Source: Lachnospiraceae bacterium UBA7076 (GTDB lineage Bacteria > Bacillota > Clostridia > Lachnospirales > Lachnospiraceae). From it: DNA of 64,000 bases. The notes beneath the pieces were generated by a model that made no database searches, was not told the origin of the DNA, and saw only the letters and a list, made by a program, of their open reading frames with translations. The DNA is taken from assembly GCA_002493625.1 (NCBI GenBank), contig DKZK01000013.1:36491-100490 (forward strand), in the 5' to 3' direction. Position numbers and translations under genes: made by a program. How positions within the stretch are numbered: the stretch's first letter is position 1; each line of letters begins with the position of its first letter. Positions 26,181 to 36,673 of this stretch are shown one piece after another.

Positions 26181-26315
26181 CATTTTAAATAGCTTCCTTA
26201 AAAAACAGCTTCCTTATATAAAAGTATATATTAAGGAATGCGTGAAAGCGTGAAAACGCATAGGAACATTTAAAATGAATTCAGTATGATTACGATGGGT
26301 AATCCGCTGTGAATT
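26181..26315 (+). ncRNA. Structured rpsJ-rplC intergenic RNA
   Basis: CATTTTAAAT (26181-26190) pairs with ATTTAAAATG (26268-26277), enclosing TTCCTTA/TAAGGAA and TGCGT/ACGCA hairpins. A second stem-loop, AATTCA/TGAATT (26278-26283 with 26310-26315) with inner GATTAC/GTAATC, ends just before the rplC ribosome site. No poly-T tract follows, so translation control or RNA processing is more likely than termination. Confidence 0.5.
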
Positions 26316-26336
26316 AAATTAGGAGGAAATTTTAAA

Positions 26337-27020
26337 ATGAAGAAGGCTATTTTAGCAACAAAAGTCGGAATGACTCAAATCTTCAACGAAGACGGTGTTC
26401 TTACACCGGTAACAGTATTACAGGCCGGTCCGTGTGTTGTAACTCAGGTAAAAACAGTTGACAATGACGGTTACGATGCAATTCAGGTTGGGCTTGGCGA
26501 AAAGAAGGAAAGAGTGACTACTAAGGATGTTTCAGGTAAGAAGGTTATCAGAAACCCACATGGCGCCACTAAGGCAGAGGCAGGACATTTCAAGAAGGCA
26601 GGAACGACACCTAAGAGATATGTAAGAGAATTCAGATTGGAAAACGTTGCAGATTTCAATGCGGGCGATGAAATCAAGGCTGATATTTTTGCAGAGGGTG
26701 ACAAGATAGATGTTACTGCTAAGTCAAAGGGTAAGGGATTTGCAGGTGGTATCAAGAGATACGGCATGAGATCCGGTCCTTCCGCTCACGGTTCAAAATA
26801 CCATCGTCATGCGGGCTCAAATGGTTCTGCAACAACTCCGGGCAGGGTATTCAAGGGAAAGAAGATGCCTGGTCACATGGGTAACGTAAGAGTTACTGTT
26901 CAGAATCTTGAGATTGTTAAGATAGATGTTGAAAACAATGTAATCTTGGTAAAGGGCGCAGTTCCGGGACCTAAGAAATCATTAGTAATGATTAAGGAAA
27001 CAGTAAAAGTCGGTAAATAG
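26337..27020 (+). CDS. rplC: Ribosomal protein L3
   Basis: 227 aa. It starts [16 protein letters not shown] and holds [12 protein letters not shown] and [26 protein letters not shown] core text (here [14 protein letters not shown]), the L3 loop that reaches the peptidyl transferase centre. It is slightly longer than the usual 205-215 aa, in the mid-region. AGGAGG precedes the ATG. Confidence 0.98.
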   Translation: MKKAILATKVGMTQIFNEDGVLTPVTVLQAGPCVVTQVKTVDNDGYDAIQVGLGEKKERVTTKDVSGKKVIRNPHGATKAEAGHFKKAGTTPKRYVREFRLENVADFNAGDEIKADIFAEGDKIDVTAKSKGKGFAGGIKRYGMRSGPSAHGSKYHRHAGSNGSATTPGRVFKGKKMPGHMGNVRVTVQNLEIVKIDVENNVILVKGAVPGPKKSLVMIKETVKVGK

Positions 27021-27049
27021 CCGGTTTTTCAGGAAGGAGGAACATTTAG

Positions 27050-27670
27050 ATGGCAACAGTAGCTGTTTATAACATCGAAGGCAAGGAAGTTGATAAGCTT
27101 GAACTTAATGACAACGTATTCGGTGTTGAAATAAATGAACAATTAGTACACAAGGCTGTAGTTACCCAGCTCGCTAACAAGCGTCAGGGAACACAGAGCG
27201 CAAAAACACGTTCCGAGGTATCCGGCGGTGGAAAGAAGCCGTGGAGACAGAAGGGAACAGGTCACGCAAGACAGGGTTCAATCAGAGCGCCTCAGTGGAA
27301 GGGCGGCGGAGTTGTATTTGCTCCAAAGCCAAGGGATTATTCCATGAAGATGAACAAGAGAGAGAAACAGATTGCAATGAAGTCAGCGCTTACTTCAAAG
27401 GTTCAGACCGCAAAGCTTATCGTTGTTGATGAATTTAACATTGATGAGATTAAGACTTCAAGATTTGTCAAGATTCTTGACAATCTTAAAAGCCCTAAGG
27501 CATTGGTAGTAACGAAGGAAAAAGACGAAAAGGTTTATCTTTCAGCAAGAAATATACCTACAGTTAAGACTGCTTTGGCAAACACAATTAATGTATATGA
27601 TATCCTTAAGTATGAATCACTTGTAATTACTAAGGATGCCGTAGCTGCAATCGAGGAGGTGTATGCATAA
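27050..27670 (+). CDS. rplD: Ribosomal protein L4
   Basis: 206 aa with the conserved loop [21 protein letters not shown], which lines the exit tunnel. In E. coli L4 represses its own operon through the S10 leader; whether that applies to the leader seen here is unknown. Its stop overlaps the start of rplW by one base. Confidence 0.98.
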   Translation: MATVAVYNIEGKEVDKLELNDNVFGVEINEQLVHKAVVTQLANKRQGTQSAKTRSEVSGGGKKPWRQKGTGHARQGSIRAPQWKGGGVVFAPKPRDYSMKMNKREKQIAMKSALTSKVQTAKLIVVDEFNIDEIKTSRFVKILDNLKSPKALVVTKEKDEKVYLSARNIPTVKTALANTINVYDILKYESLVITKDAVAAIEEVYA

Positions 27671-27969
27671 TGGCAGATATTAAATATTATGACGTTATCT
27701 TAAAGCCGGTTCTTACAGAAAAGAGCATGAACATAATGGCAGAAAAAAAATATACATTTTATGTTCATCCGGATGCAACCAAGACTCAGGTTAAGGAAGC
27801 TGTTGAAAAGATGTTTGACGGTGTTAAGGTAGCAAAGGTTAATACAATGAATATTGCAGGCAAGACAAAAAGACGTGGCACGACATATGGAAAGACTGCA
27901 AAAAGAAAAAAGGCAATCGTACAGCTTACTGCTGAGAGCAGCGATATTCAGTTGTTCGAGGGACTGTAG
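27670..27969 (+). CDS. rplW: Ribosomal protein L23
   Basis: 99 aa, normal length. It opens with [13 protein letters not shown] and includes [19 protein letters not shown], the L23 core that forms the docking site for trigger factor and SRP at the tunnel exit. It shares one base (TAATG) with the end of rplD. Confidence 0.97.
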   Translation: MADIKYYDVILKPVLTEKSMNIMAEKKYTFYVHPDATKTQVKEAVEKMFDGVKVAKVNTMNIAGKTKRRGTTYGKTAKRKKAIVQLTAESSDIQLFEGL

Positions 27970-27994
27970 AATGTAAATCGAAAGGAGAAACAAA

Positions 27995-28837
27995 ATGGGA
28001 ATTAAGACTTATAACCCATATACACCTTCCAGAAGGAATATGACCGGTCTTGATTTTTCAGAGATTACAAAGACTACTCCTGAAAAGTCACTTCTTGCCA
28101 AGAAGTCAAAAAATTCCGGACGTAACAATCAGGGTAAAATCACTGTAAGACATCACGGTGGTGGAAATAGACAAAAATACAGAATCGTTGATTTTAAGAG
28201 AAGAAAGGATGACATACCTGCAAAGGTTGCTGCAATCGAGTACGATCCTAACAGAACTGCAAACATTGCGCTTCTTCACTATGTTGATGGCGAGAAGGCA
28301 TACATCATTGCGCCTGTGGGACTTAAGGTTGGGGATATGCTTATGAGCGGCCCGAATGCAGAGGTAAGAGTTGGCAATTGCCTGCCGCTCTCTGACATTC
28401 CGGTCGGTACTGAAATTCACAATATTGAGCTTTATCCGGGCAAGGGAGCGCAGCTTGTGCGTTCAGCAGGTAACTCCGCTCAGCTTATGGCAAAGGAAGG
28501 AAAGTATGCAACACTCCGTCTTCCTTCCGGCGAGATGAGAATGGTTCCTATCGTTTGCCGTGCGACAATCGGACAGGTTGGAAATATTGAGCACGGACTT
28601 GTTAATATCGGTAAGGCAGGACGTAAGCGTCACATGGGAATAAGACCTACAGTAAGAGGTTCCGTTATGAACCCGAACGACCATCCACATGGTGGTGGTG
28701 AAGGTAGAACCAGCATCGGTAGACCAGGACCTTCTACTCCTTGGGGTAAACCGGCACTGGGACTTAAGACCAGAAAGAAGAACAAGCAGTCTAACAAGCT
28801 GATAATAAGAACAAGAGACGGTAAGAACGTTAAGTAA
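27995..28837 (+). CDS. rplB: Ribosomal protein L2
   Basis: 280 aa. It contains [19 protein letters not shown] and the C-terminal [14 protein letters not shown], whose histidine region lies by the peptidyl transferase centre. Complete; AAAGGAG precedes the ATG. Confidence 0.98.
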   Translation: MGIKTYNPYTPSRRNMTGLDFSEITKTTPEKSLLAKKSKNSGRNNQGKITVRHHGGGNRQKYRIVDFKRRKDDIPAKVAAIEYDPNRTANIALLHYVDGEKAYIIAPVGLKVGDMLMSGPNAEVRVGNCLPLSDIPVGTEIHNIELYPGKGAQLVRSAGNSAQLMAKEGKYATLRLPSGEMRMVPIVCRATIGQVGNIEHGLVNIGKAGRKRHMGIRPTVRGSVMNPNDHPHGGGEGRTSIGRPGPSTPWGKPALGLKTRKKNKQSNKLIIRTRDGKNVK

Positions 28838-28848
28838 GGAGGTAACAT

Positions 28849-29130
28849 ATGGCTCGTTCATTAAAAAAAGGACCATTTGCAGACGAGAGTTTATTAAAGA
28901 AAATAGATGCACTTAATGCGGCAAATGACAAGCAGGTTATTAAAACATGGTCACGCCGTTCAACTATCTTCCCTTCATTTGTAGGTCATACGATAGCAGT
29001 ATATGATGGAAGAAAGCATGTGCCTGTATATGTAACTGAGGATATGGTTGGACATAAGCTCGGTGAGTTCGTTGCAACAAGAACATACAGAGGACATGGC
29101 AAGGATGAGAAAAAGGGTAAGAAGAAATAA
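28849..29130 (+). CDS. rpsS: Ribosomal protein S19
   Basis: 93 aa. It opens with [10 protein letters not shown] and contains [21 protein letters not shown], characteristic of S19, which binds the 16S 3' domain with S13. Complete. Confidence 0.98.
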   Translation: MARSLKKGPFADESLLKKIDALNAANDKQVIKTWSRRSTIFPSFVGHTIAVYDGRKHVPVYVTEDMVGHKLGEFVATRTYRGHGKDEKKGKKK

Positions 29131-29149
29131 GTGAGAGGAGGAGACATTC

Positions 29150-29536
29150 ATGGCAAAAGGACATAGATCCCAGATTAAGAGACTCAGAAATGAAAATAAG
29201 GATACAAGACCAAAGGCTACCGTATCTTATGCCAGGGTTTCAGTGACAAAGGCATGCTTTGTGTTAGATGCAATAAGAGGCAAGGATGTAACTTCAGCAC
29301 TTGGTATTCTTGCTTATAACAACAGATACGCTTCAAGGGTTATTGAGAAGCTCTTAAAGTCAGCTATTGCAAATGCAGAGAATAACAATGGAATGAAGGC
29401 AGAGGACCTTTACATTGCTGAATGTTATGCAAATAAAGGACCAACAATGAAAAGAATTCAACCAAGGGCACAGGGCAGGGCTTACAGAATCGAGAAGAGA
29501 ACAAGCCACATCACTATTGTGCTGGATGAAAGATAG
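29150..29536 (+). CDS. rplV: Ribosomal protein L22
   Basis: 128 aa. The beta-hairpin region PTMKRIQPRAQGRAYRI and the C-terminal SHITIVLDE mark L22, whose loop lines the exit tunnel. Slightly longer at the N-terminus than minimal L22. GAGAGGAGG precedes the ATG. Confidence 0.97.
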   Translation: MAKGHRSQIKRLRNENKDTRPKATVSYARVSVTKACFVLDAIRGKDVTSALGILAYNNRYASRVIEKLLKSAIANAENNNGMKAEDLYIAECYANKGPTMKRIQPRAQGRAYRIEKRTSHITIVLDER

Positions 29537-29548
29537 GAGGTAAGCAGA

Positions 29549-30214
29549 GTGGGACAGAAGGTTAATCCACATGGTTTAAGAGTCGGAATAATCAAGGATT
29601 GGGATTCAAAGTGGTATGCTGAGACAAAAAACGGCGAATTTGCAGACAATCTTGTTGAAGATTATAAAATCAGAGAGTTTATAAAGAAAGAGCTTTATCA
29701 GGCAAATATTTCTAAGATTGAGATTGAGAGAACCGCAGACAGGGTTAAGGTAAGCGTTTATACTGCAAAGCCCGGTGTTGTTATAGGTAAGGGCGGAGCC
29801 GGTATCGAGAAGGTTAAGGCTAAGGTTCAGAAGCTTACCAAAAAGAAGCTTATCATTGACATTAAGGAAATTAAGAAGCCGGATCTGGATGCACAGCTTG
29901 TAGCAGAGAATATTGCTGCGCAGCTTGAGAACCGTATTTCCTTCAGAAGGGCAATGAAGTCATGCATGGGCAGAACCATGAAGGCAGGAGCGCTTGGAAT
30001 AAAGACTGCATGTTCAGGAAGACTTGGCGGCGCAGATATGGCAAGAACAGAGTTTTACAGCGAGGGCACAATACCTTTGCAGACTCTCCGCGCCGATATC
30101 GACTACGGTTTTGCTGAGGCAGATACAACATACGGTAAAGTTGGTGTTAAGACATGGATTTACCATGGAGAAGTACTTCCTACTAAGGGAAATAAGGAAG
30201 GGAGCGATAAATAA
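29549..30214 (+). CDS. rpsC: Ribosomal protein S3
   Basis: 221 aa from a GTG start preceded by [19 protein letters not shown] and the KH motif [14 protein letters not shown] identify S3, part of the mRNA entry channel. The last base of its stop codon is the first base of rplP (TAATG). Confidence 0.98.
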   Translation: MGQKVNPHGLRVGIIKDWDSKWYAETKNGEFADNLVEDYKIREFIKKELYQANISKIEIERTADRVKVSVYTAKPGVVIGKGGAGIEKVKAKVQKLTKKKLIIDIKEIKKPDLDAQLVAENIAAQLENRISFRRAMKSCMGRTMKAGALGIKTACSGRLGGADMARTEFYSEGTIPLQTLRADIDYGFAEADTTYGKVGVKTWIYHGEVLPTKGNKEGSDK

Positions 30215-30648
30215 TGTTAATGCCTAAAAGAGTTAAGCGTCGTAAGCAGTTCAGAGGCTCTATGAAGGGAAAGGCGCTTAGAGGAAATAAAATAACAAAT
30301 GGCGAGTATGGTATCGTAGCAATGGAGCCTGCATGGATTAAGTCCAATCAGATTGAGGCTGCCCGTATTGCCATGACACGTTACGTAAAGCGTAATGGTA
30401 AGGTTTGGATAAAGATTTTCCCTGACAAGCCGGTAACAGCTAAGCCTGCTGAGACCCGTATGGGTTCCGGTAAAGGTTCGCTTGAGTACTGGGTTGCAGT
30501 TGTTAAGCCTGGAAGGGTGCTTTTTGAGATTGCAGGTGTTCCGGAGGAAACTGCAAAGGAGGCACTTCGTCTTGCGACACACAAGCTTCCGTTGAAGTGT
30601 AAGATTGTGTCAAAGGCAGACTTAGAAGTCAGCGAAGGAGGTAAATAG
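30214..30648 (+). CDS. rplP: Ribosomal protein L16
   Basis: 144 aa. [19 protein letters not shown] at the start and [21 protein letters not shown] in the middle are the L16 signature. L16 helps position tRNA in the A and P sites. It overlaps rpsC by one base. Confidence 0.98.
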   Translation: MLMPKRVKRRKQFRGSMKGKALRGNKITNGEYGIVAMEPAWIKSNQIEAARIAMTRYVKRNGKVWIKIFPDKPVTAKPAETRMGSGKGSLEYWVAVVKPGRVLFEIAGVPEETAKEALRLATHKLPLKCKIVSKADLEVSEGGK

Positions 30649-30650
30649 CA

Positions 30651-30851
30651 GTGAAGCTTAAAGAATATAGAGAAGAATTAAAGGCAAAATCACTTGAGGA
30701 ATTACAGAGCGATTTAGTAGCTGCTAAGAAGGAATTATTTAACCTGAGATTCCAGAATGCCACTAATCAGCTTGAGAATACAAGCAGAATCAAGGATGTC
30801 AGAAGAAACATCGCCAGAATACAGACTATAATAGCCCAGAAGGCTAACTAA
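30651..30851 (+). CDS. rpmC: Ribosomal protein L29
   Basis: 66 aa, GTG start two bases after the rplP stop, with GGAGG inside the end of rpl[21 protein letters not shown] is typical of L29, a coiled helical protein next to L23 at the tunnel exit. Confidence 0.97.
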   Translation: MKLKEYREELKAKSLEELQSDLVAAKKELFNLRFQNATNQLENTSRIKDVRRNIARIQTIIAQKAN

Positions 30852-30874
30852 TTATCGTAAAAGGAGGAATTATT

Positions 30875-31129
30875 GTGGACAGAAATCTTAGAAAAACACG
30901 TGTAGGCTTAGTTACAAGTGATAAAATGGATAAGACAATTGTTGTTTCAATCGTTGACAATGTAAAGCATCCTCTTTACGGTAAGATTGTAAAGAGAACT
31001 TACAAATTGAAGGCTCATGATGAAAAGAATGAGTGCAGGATTGGTGATAGAGTAAAAGTTATGGAGACAAGACCACTTTCAAAGGATAAGAGATGGAGAC
31101 TTGTTGAGATAATCGAGAAAGCTAAGTAA
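30875..31129 (+). CDS. rpsQ: Ribosomal protein S17
   Basis: 84 aa, GTG start with AAAGGAGG upstream. [19 protein letters not shown] and [19 protein letters not shown] mark S17, a primary 16S-binding protein. Confidence 0.98.
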   Translation: MDRNLRKTRVGLVTSDKMDKTIVVSIVDNVKHPLYGKIVKRTYKLKAHDEKNECRIGDRVKVMETRPLSKDKRWRLVEIIEKAK

Positions 31130-31143
31130 AGGAGGCATAAGCA

Positions 31144-31512
31144 ATGGTTCAGCAGGAAACAAGACTTAAGGTTGCTGACAATACAGGTGCTAAGGAGCTT
31201 CTCTGCATCAGGGTATTAGGCGGTTCAACCAGAAGATATGCAAACATCGGTGATATCATCGTTGCCTCCGTTAAGGATGCAACGCCGGGCGGAGTTGTAA
31301 AGAAAGGTGACGTTGTAAAGGCTGTAGTGGTACGTTCCAAGAAGGGCGCGCGCCGTAAGGACGGTTCCTACATCAAGTTTGATGAGAATGCAGCAGTTAT
31401 CATAAAGGAAGACGGAAATCCAAGAGGAACCCGTATATTTGGACCTGTTGCAAGAGAGCTTCGTGATAAGAAGTTTATGAAGATTGTATCTCTTGCACCG
31501 GAAGTATTATAG
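31144..31512 (+). CDS. rplN: Ribosomal protein L14
   Basis: 122 aa, exact family length. It contains [21 protein letters not shown] and [14 protein letters not shown]14 sits at the subunit interface and is the docking site of silencing factor RsfS. Confidence 0.98.
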   Translation: MVQQETRLKVADNTGAKELLCIRVLGGSTRRYANIGDIIVASVKDATPGGVVKKGDVVKAVVVRSKKGARRKDGSYIKFDENAAVIIKEDGNPRGTRIFGPVARELRDKKFMKIVSLAPEVL

Positions 31513-31524
31513 GAGGTAGAGACT

Positions 31525-31845
31525 GTGGCAACGATGAAAATTAAAAAAGACGATTTAGTCAGAGTGATTGCCGGCAAGGACAAAGGCAAAGAAGGAAAAG
31601 TATTAGCAGTTGATACTAAAAATAATAAGGTGCTTGTTGAGGGTGTTAATATTGTTCACAGACACAGTAAGCCGAGTATGCAGAATCAGCAGGGCGGCAT
31701 TATTGACAAGGAAGCGCCTATTGCTATATCTAACGTAATGTATCTTCACAAGGGTAAGCCGGTCAGAATCGGTTTTATAGGTGAGAAGAAGGATAAGACG
31801 AGAGCTGCCAAGGTAAACGGCAAGCTTGAGGCTATTGATGACTAG
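31525..31845 (+). CDS. rplX: Ribosomal protein L24
   Basis: 106 aa, GTG start after AGGAGG. The KOW motif KKDDLVRVIAGKDKGKEGKV and KPSMQNQQGGIIDKEAPI identify L24, an early assembly protein of the large subunit. Confidence 0.97.
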   Translation: MATMKIKKDDLVRVIAGKDKGKEGKVLAVDTKNNKVLVEGVNIVHRHSKPSMQNQQGGIIDKEAPIAISNVMYLHKGKPVRIGFIGEKKDKTRAAKVNGKLEAIDD

Positions 31846-31872
31846 GAATACTAAGAAAGGAGGCATAGGAAT

Positions 31873-32412
31873 TTGAGCAGACTTAAGGATATGTATAGCA
31901 ACGAAATTAAAGATGCTATGACAAAAAAATTTGGATATAAAAATGTTATGCAGGTACCAAAGCTTGAGAAGATTGTTATCAACATGGGTGTTGGCGAGGC
32001 AAGAGAGAATGCTAAGGTGCTTGATGCAGCTATAAAGGATTTAGAGATTATAACAGGTCAGAAGGCTGTTGTTACAAGAGCAAAGAAGTCGGTTGCAAAC
32101 TTCAAGCTTAGAGAGGGAATGCCTATCGGATGCAAGGTTACACTCCGTGGCGAAAAGATGTATGAGTTTACTGACAGACTTGTTAATCTTGCGCTTCCTC
32201 GTGTACGTGACTTCAGAGGTGTTAATCCTAATGCGTTTGACGGCAGAGGAAACTATGCGCTTGGCATTAAGGAGCAGCTTATTTTCCCGGAAATCGAGTA
32301 CGATAAGATTGATAAGGTAAGAGGTATGGATGTTATATTTGTCACTACGGCAAATACTGACGAGGAAGCCCGCGAATTATTAACGCTTTTCGGAATGCCA
32401 TTTAAGAAGTAA
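31873..32412 (+). CDS. rplE: Ribosomal protein L5
   Basis: 179 aa from an unusual TTG start with AAAGGAGG 8 nt upstream; no in-frame ATG fits the N-terminus ([11 protein letters not shown]). [19 protein letters not shown] and [19 protein letters not shown] are L5 signatures. It binds 5S rRNA. Confidence 0.97.
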   Translation: MSRLKDMYSNEIKDAMTKKFGYKNVMQVPKLEKIVINMGVGEARENAKVLDAAIKDLEIITGQKAVVTRAKKSVANFKLREGMPIGCKVTLRGEKMYEFTDRLVNLALPRVRDFRGVNPNAFDGRGNYALGIKEQLIFPEIEYDKIDKVRGMDVIFVTTANTDEEARELLTLFGMPFKK

Positions 32413-32426
32413 TAGGAGGGAATAAC

Positions 32427-32612
32427 ATGGCAAAAACATCAATGAAGGTTAAGCAGCAGCGTGCTCAGAAGTTTTCTACAAGAGAGTACACCCGCTGTAA
32501 GATATGTGGTCGTCCACATGCATATTTAAGAAAATACGGAATCTGCAGAATCTGCTTCCGTGAGTTAGCATATAAGGGTCAGATACCGGGCGTTAAGAAG
32601 TCGAGTTGGTAG
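32427..32612 (+). CDS. rpsN: Ribosomal protein S14, zinc-binding type
   Basis: 61 aa, the short zinc form. Cysteines at 24, 27, 40 and 43 (CKIC...CRIC) make the Zn site; family members lacking these cysteines are about 89-101 aa and are induced under zinc starvation. The gene is followed by three tandem hairpin repeats before rpsH. Confidence 0.98.
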   Translation: MAKTSMKVKQQRAQKFSTREYTRCKICGRPHAYLRKYGICRICFRELAYKGQIPGVKKSSW

Positions 32613-32614
32613 TT

Positions 32615-32700
32615 GTCCTAAGGAGGGACCCGCTTGCGGGAGGATACCTTAGGACGGACCCACGAAGTGGGAAGATTTCTTAGGACGGACCCGCGAATTA
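32615..32700 (+). repeat. Tandem CCTAAGG hairpin repeats between rpsN and rpsH
   Basis: Three units of 30-31 nt begin at about 32618, 32648 and 32679, each CT(T/A)AGGA.GGACCC. GTCCTAAGG (32615-32623) pairs with CCTTAGGAC (32647-32655) around a CCCG/CGGG mini-hairpin; the second unit holds CCCAC/GTGGG. Related nested hairpins lie at 41389 and 44754. Confidence 0.85.
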
Positions 32701-32723
32701 TATTAATAGGAGGCAAAAGAATT

Positions 32724-33125
32724 ATGTCAATGAGCGATCCAATTGCAGATATGCTTACAAGAATTCGTAATGCAAATACTGCAAAACATGATACAGTAGA
32801 TATACCGGCATCTAAGATGAAGCTGGCGATTGCGGATATTCTTCTTAAAGAGGGATACATTAAGGCAGTTGACGTTGTTGAGGAAGGAAACTTCAAGACT
32901 ATAAGGGTTACACTTAAGTATGGTGCAAATAAGAATGAGAAGGTACTTACCGGTCTTAAGAGAATTTCTAAGCCGGGACTTCGTGTGTATGCATCAAAGG
33001 ATGAGCTTCCAAAGGTTCTCGGAGGACTTGGAACAGCTATCATTTCAACGAACAAGGGTGTGCTTACGGATAAGGAAGCAAGAAAAGAGAATGTCGGTGG
33101 AGAGGTTCTCGCTTTCATCTGGTAA
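32724..33125 (+). CDS. rpsH: Ribosomal protein S8
   Basis: 133 aa from the ATG at 32724, preceded by AGGAGG. An upstream in-frame ATG at 32634 lies inside the hairpin repeats and is rejected. [15 protein letters not shown] and the C-terminal GGEVLAFIW mark S8, a central 16S-binding protein and in E. coli the regulator of the spc operon. Confidence 0.98.
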   Translation: MSMSDPIADMLTRIRNANTAKHDTVDIPASKMKLAIADILLKEGYIKAVDVVEEGNFKTIRVTLKYGANKNEKVLTGLKRISKPGLRVYASKDELPKVLGGLGTAIISTNKGVLTDKEARKENVGGEVLAFIW

Positions 33126-33161
33126 GAGACACATTAAAAATTATAAGGAGGATAAGGCGAA

Positions 33162-33701
33162 ATGTCACGAATTGGAAGAATGCCTATCGCTGTACCGGCA
33201 GGTGTTACTGTTGATATAGCAGAAAATAATAAGGTGACTGTAAAGGGACCGAAGGGAACTCTTGAGAGAGTGCTCCCTGCTGAGATGGAAATCACCAGAG
33301 AAGGTGAGGAAATTTTAGTAAAAAGGCCAAATGACTTAAAGAAAATGAAATCACTTCACGGTCTTACAAGAACGCTTATTAACAACATGGTTGTTGGTGT
33401 TACGGAAGGATATACAAAGACTCTTGAGGTAAACGGAGTTGGTTACAGGGCAGCAAAGCAGGGCAGCAAGCTTACGCTTTCTCTCGGATTTTCACATCCG
33501 GTAGAGATGACTGATCCTGAGGGAATTACAACCACCGTTGACGGAAATAAGATTGTTGTAAGTGGTATTGATAAAGAGAAGGTTGGCCAGTACGCAGCCG
33601 AAATAAGAGAAAAGAGAGCTCCTGAACCATATAAGGGTAAGGGTATCAAGTACGATTATGAGGTTATCAGACGTAAGGTTGGTAAGACCGGTAAGAAATA
33701 A
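33162..33701 (+). CDS. rplF: Ribosomal protein L6
   Basis: 179 aa. MSRIGRMPI, the mid-protein [10 protein letters not shown] and the C-terminal [10 protein letters not shown] are L6 landmarks. L6 helps form the factor-binding site. Complete. Confidence 0.98.
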   Translation: MSRIGRMPIAVPAGVTVDIAENNKVTVKGPKGTLERVLPAEMEITREGEEILVKRPNDLKKMKSLHGLTRTLINNMVVGVTEGYTKTLEVNGVGYRAAKQGSKLTLSLGFSHPVEMTDPEGITTTVDGNKIVVSGIDKEKVGQYAAEIREKRAPEPYKGKGIKYDYEVIRRKVGKTGKK

Positions 33702-33719
33702 TTAAGGAGTGTAAATGAG

Positions 33720-34088
33720 ATGATTAATAAAGAATCAAGAAGCGTTAGACGTGTTAAAAAGCATTTAAGAGTTCGTAACCGTTTCAGCGGTACAGCAGCA
33801 AGACCTCGTTTAGCAGTATTCAGAAGTAATAATCATATGTACGCTCAGATTATTGATGATACGGCTGGACATACTTTAGTGTCTGCTTCCACTGTTCAGA
33901 AGGATGTAAAGGCTGAGCTTGAGAAGACAAATGATGTGGCAGCGGCTGCTTATCTCGGAACGGTTATAGCAAAAAGAGCCCTTGATGCAGGAATAACGAC
34001 AGTTGTTTTCGACAGAGGCGGATTTGTTTATCATGGTAAGATTAAGGCATTAGCAGATGCAGCAAGAGAAGCTGGATTGGAATTCTAA
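33720..34088 (+). CDS. rplR: Ribosomal protein L18
   Basis: 122 aa. It contains [18 protein letters not shown] and [22 protein letters not shown]18 binds 5S rRNA with L5. Complete, with a ribosome site AAGGAG. Confidence 0.98.
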   Translation: MINKESRSVRRVKKHLRVRNRFSGTAARPRLAVFRSNNHMYAQIIDDTAGHTLVSASTVQKDVKAELEKTNDVAAAAYLGTVIAKRALDAGITTVVFDRGGFVYHGKIKALADAAREAGLEF

Positions 34089-34107
34089 TAAGGAGGAAAA
34101 GCGACAT

Positions 34108-34617
34108 ATGAAGCATGAAATCATAGATGCGAGTAAGTTAGAATTAGAAGAAAATGTTGTAAACATTAAGCGTGTTACGAAAGTTGTTAAGGGCGGACGT
34201 AACATGAGATTTGCTGCTCTTGTGGTTGTCGGAGACAAAAACGGCCATGTAGGCGCCGGCGTAGGAAAGGCTGCGGAAATTCCGGAAGCCATCCGCAAGG
34301 GCAAAGAGGACGCAATAAAGAAATTAGTTAAGGTTAAAATCAATGAAAACGGAAGTATCCCTTATGATTGGGAAGGCAGCTTCGGCAGTGCAAAGGTATT
34401 GCTTAAGTCTTCTCCAAAGGGTACCGGTATTATCGCAGGAGGTCCTGCCCGTTCCGTACTTGAGCTTGCGGGATACAAGAACATCCGTACAAAGTCCTTA
34501 GGTTCAAATAACAAGCAGAATGTTGTTCTTGCTACTATCGCAGGACTTGCTGAAATTAAGTCTCCTGAGGAAGTTGCAAAGCTTCGCAGCAAATCTTTAG
34601 ATGAGATTCTTAACTAA
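34108..34617 (+). CDS. rpsE: Ribosomal protein S5
   Basis: 169 aa from the ATG at 34108 (AAGGAGG upstream); the frame extends 17 codons further up into rplR but without a ribosome site. [22 protein letters not shown] and the C-terminal half with [12 protein letters not shown] identify S5, which takes part in decoding accuracy. Confidence 0.97.
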   Translation: MKHEIIDASKLELEENVVNIKRVTKVVKGGRNMRFAALVVVGDKNGHVGAGVGKAAEIPEAIRKGKEDAIKKLVKVKINENGSIPYDWEGSFGSAKVLLKSSPKGTGIIAGGPARSVLELAGYKNIRTKSLGSNNKQNVVLATIAGLAEIKSPEEVAKLRSKSLDEILN

Positions 34618-34631
34618 GGAGGGATTTAAAA

Positions 34632-34814
34632 ATGGCAGATAAGTTAAAGGTTACGTTAGTTAAGTCACCGATTGGCGCTATTCCAAAGCATAGAGCTACC
34701 GTTGCGGCACTTGGACTCAGAAAGCTTAATAAGAGTGTTGAGCTTCCAAATAATGCATCAACATTGGGAATGGTAAAACAGGTTAGTCACTTAGTTAAGG
34801 TAGAGGAAGTTTAA
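34632..34814 (+). CDS. rpmD: Ribosomal protein L30
   Basis: 60 aa, usual bacterial length. [19 protein letters not shown] and [10 protein letters not shown] are the L30 pattern. Between rpsE and rplO as in most Firmicutes. Confidence 0.97.
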   Translation: MADKLKVTLVKSPIGAIPKHRATVAALGLRKLNKSVELPNNASTLGMVKQVSHLVKVEEV

Positions 34815-34840
34815 TAGTATTTGAATTAGGAGGTACAGTC

Positions 34841-35281
34841 ATGGATTTATCGAACTTAAAGCCGGCTGAAGGCGCTGTGACAAGCGGTAATTTCAGGAGA
34901 GGCCGTGGACATGGTTCAGGAAATGGCAAGACCGCAGGTAAGGGACACAAGGGTCAGAAGGCTCGTTCAGGTGCACCAAGACCGGGCTTTGAAGGTGGTC
35001 AGATGCCACTTTATAGAAGAATACCAAAGAGAGGATTCACTTGCAGAAACCATAAGGAAATCGTTGCAATCAATTTGTCTGTTCTTGAAAGATTTGAGGA
35101 TGGTTCTGAGGTAACTGTTGCAACGCTTATTGAGGCAGGCATTGTTAAGAATCCCAGAGATGGTGTTAAGATATTGGGAAATGGAGAGTTAACTAAGAAG
35201 CTTACTGTTAAGGTTAATGCCTGCAGTAAAGCTGCCGCTGAGAAAATCGAGGCACTTGGTGGAAAAGTTGAGGTGGTTTAG
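34841..35281 (+). CDS. rplO: Ribosomal protein L15
   Basis: 146 aa. The Gly/Lys/Arg-rich N-terminus [20 protein letters not shown] and [17 protein letters not shown] are diagnostic of L15, a late-assembling large-subunit protein. It ends 2 nt before secY, as in other spc operons. Confidence 0.98.
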   Translation: MDLSNLKPAEGAVTSGNFRRGRGHGSGNGKTAGKGHKGQKARSGAPRPGFEGGQMPLYRRIPKRGFTCRNHKEIVAINLSVLERFEDGSEVTVATLIEAGIVKNPRDGVKILGNGELTKKLTVKVNACSKAAAEKIEALGGKVEVV

Positions 35282-35283
35282 GT

Positions 35284-36603
35284 ATGTTCAAAACCTTGAG
35301 AGACGCTCTTAAAGTAAAGGATATACGAAATGGTTTGCTTTTTACGTTCTTTATAATGATTGTAATAAGACTTGGCTCACATATTCCGGTGCCGGGTCTT
35401 AACACAGAGGAGATAAAGGCATATATGGACTCCATGTTTGGTGATTCCGGCGCCGGCAATCTGCTTGCAACATTTACGGGCGGTTCATTTACACAGATGA
35501 CCATATTTGCCCTGAATGTAACGCCATATATCACATCCTCAATTATAATACAGCTTCTCACGATAGCTATTCCGGCTCTTGAGGAGATGCAGAGAGATGG
35601 TGAGGACGGACGTAAAAAGATGACGGCAATAACAAGGTATGTGACCTTGCTTCTCGCTGTCATTGAAAGTATTGGTCTTTCCATAGGCTTTGACAGAGGA
35701 GGCTTTTTTACCATAAACACGACACTTGGGTATTTTACTGTTGTTGTTACACTTACGGCAGGCAGTGCCTTTGTTATGTGGCTGGGGGAAAAGGTTACGG
35801 ACTACGGTGTTGGAAACGGTATATCAATTATACTTTTAATAAACATCGTTTCAAGGATGCCTGATGATTTTTATAATCTTTACGTGATGTTTGTAAAGGG
35901 TAAGGATATTGTAAATCAAACGATAGCTGTCGTTGTTGTTCTGGCAGTTGTAATTGTTACAATCGTTCTTGTCGTTCTGCTTCAGGACGGTGTAAGAAAA
36001 ATACCTGTTCAATATGCGCAGAAGGTTCAGGGAAGAAGAATGGTCGGCGGACAGGCGAGTCATATTCCACTTAAGGTTAATACCTCAGGTGTTATTCCCG
36101 TAATCTTTGCATCGTCAATTCTTTCGGTGCCGTCAGTTGTTGTAAGTCTGTTCAGCATTAAGGTATCGGGAACATGGGCAAAGATCTTTGAGGGCATGAA
36201 TCAGTCGTACTGGTGTAACCGGGATCATCCTTGGGCAAGCATAGGACTTCTGGTATATATTCTTTTAGTTTTCTTCTTTGCTTATTTCTATACATCGGTT
36301 ACGTTTAATCCGATGGAGATAGCAAATAACATGAAAAGAAGCGGTGGATTTGTCCCGGGTATCAGACCGGGTAAGCCGACACAGGATTATCTGAATAAGA
36401 TACTCAATTATATTGTGTTTATTGGAGCTGTTGGGCTTATATTAGTAGCTGTTATACCGATATTTTTTAACGGCTGGTTTGGCGCAAATGTATCCTTCGG
36501 CGGAACATCGCTTATAATCATTGTTGGTGTAATCGTAGAGACAATAAAGCAGATAGAATCAAAGATGATTGTCAGAAATTATTCGGGATTTTTAAATAGT
36601 TAG
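35284..36603 (+). CDS. secY: Preprotein translocase subunit SecY
   Basis: 439 aa, ten membrane helices; channel of the Sec export machinery, needed here for the adhesin and secreted peptides. Landmarks are GSHIPVPGLN at the N-terminus, ALNVTPYITSSIIIQLL, QYAQKVQGRR in a cytoplasmic loop and a C-terminal NPMEIANNMKRSGGFVPGIRPG. A hairpin follows in the gap before adk. Confidence 0.98.
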   Translation: MFKTLRDALKVKDIRNGLLFTFFIMIVIRLGSHIPVPGLNTEEIKAYMDSMFGDSGAGNLLATFTGGSFTQMTIFALNVTPYITSSIIIQLLTIAIPALEEMQRDGEDGRKKMTAITRYVTLLLAVIESIGLSIGFDRGGFFTINTTLGYFTVVVTLTAGSAFVMWLGEKVTDYGVGNGISIILLINIVSRMPDDFYNLYVMFVKGKDIVNQTIAVVVVLAVVIVTIVLVVLLQDGVRKIPVQYAQKVQGRRMVGGQASHIPLKVNTSGVIPVIFASSILSVPSVVVSLFSIKVSGTWAKIFEGMNQSYWCNRDHPWASIGLLVYILLVFFFAYFYTSVTFNPMEIANNMKRSGGFVPGIRPGKPTQDYLNKILNYIVFIGAVGLILVAVIPIFFNGWFGANVSFGGTSLIIIVGVIVETIKQIESKMIVRNYSGFLNS

Positions 36604-36609
36604 GGATAA

Positions 36610-36635
36610 GGGTTGCTGTGAAAATGCGGCAGCCC
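36610..36635 (+). terminator. Hairpin between secY and adk (possible partial terminator)
   Basis: GGGTTGCTG (36610-36618) pairs with CGGCAGCCC (36627-36635), nine pairs with two G-T. No immediate T-run, only TTTTATAACTTTTTT further on, so read-through into adk is likely. The arms resemble the CTGYCGCA element family. Confidence 0.45.
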
Positions 36636-36673
36636 AATTCCTGGTTTTATAACTTTTTTAGGAGGTAATGTTT

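Noticed and set aside
32615..32700. Tandem units considered as a CRISPR array
   Set aside because: Only three degenerate units of 30-31 nt with no spacers between them, self-complementary along their length, and no cas genes.
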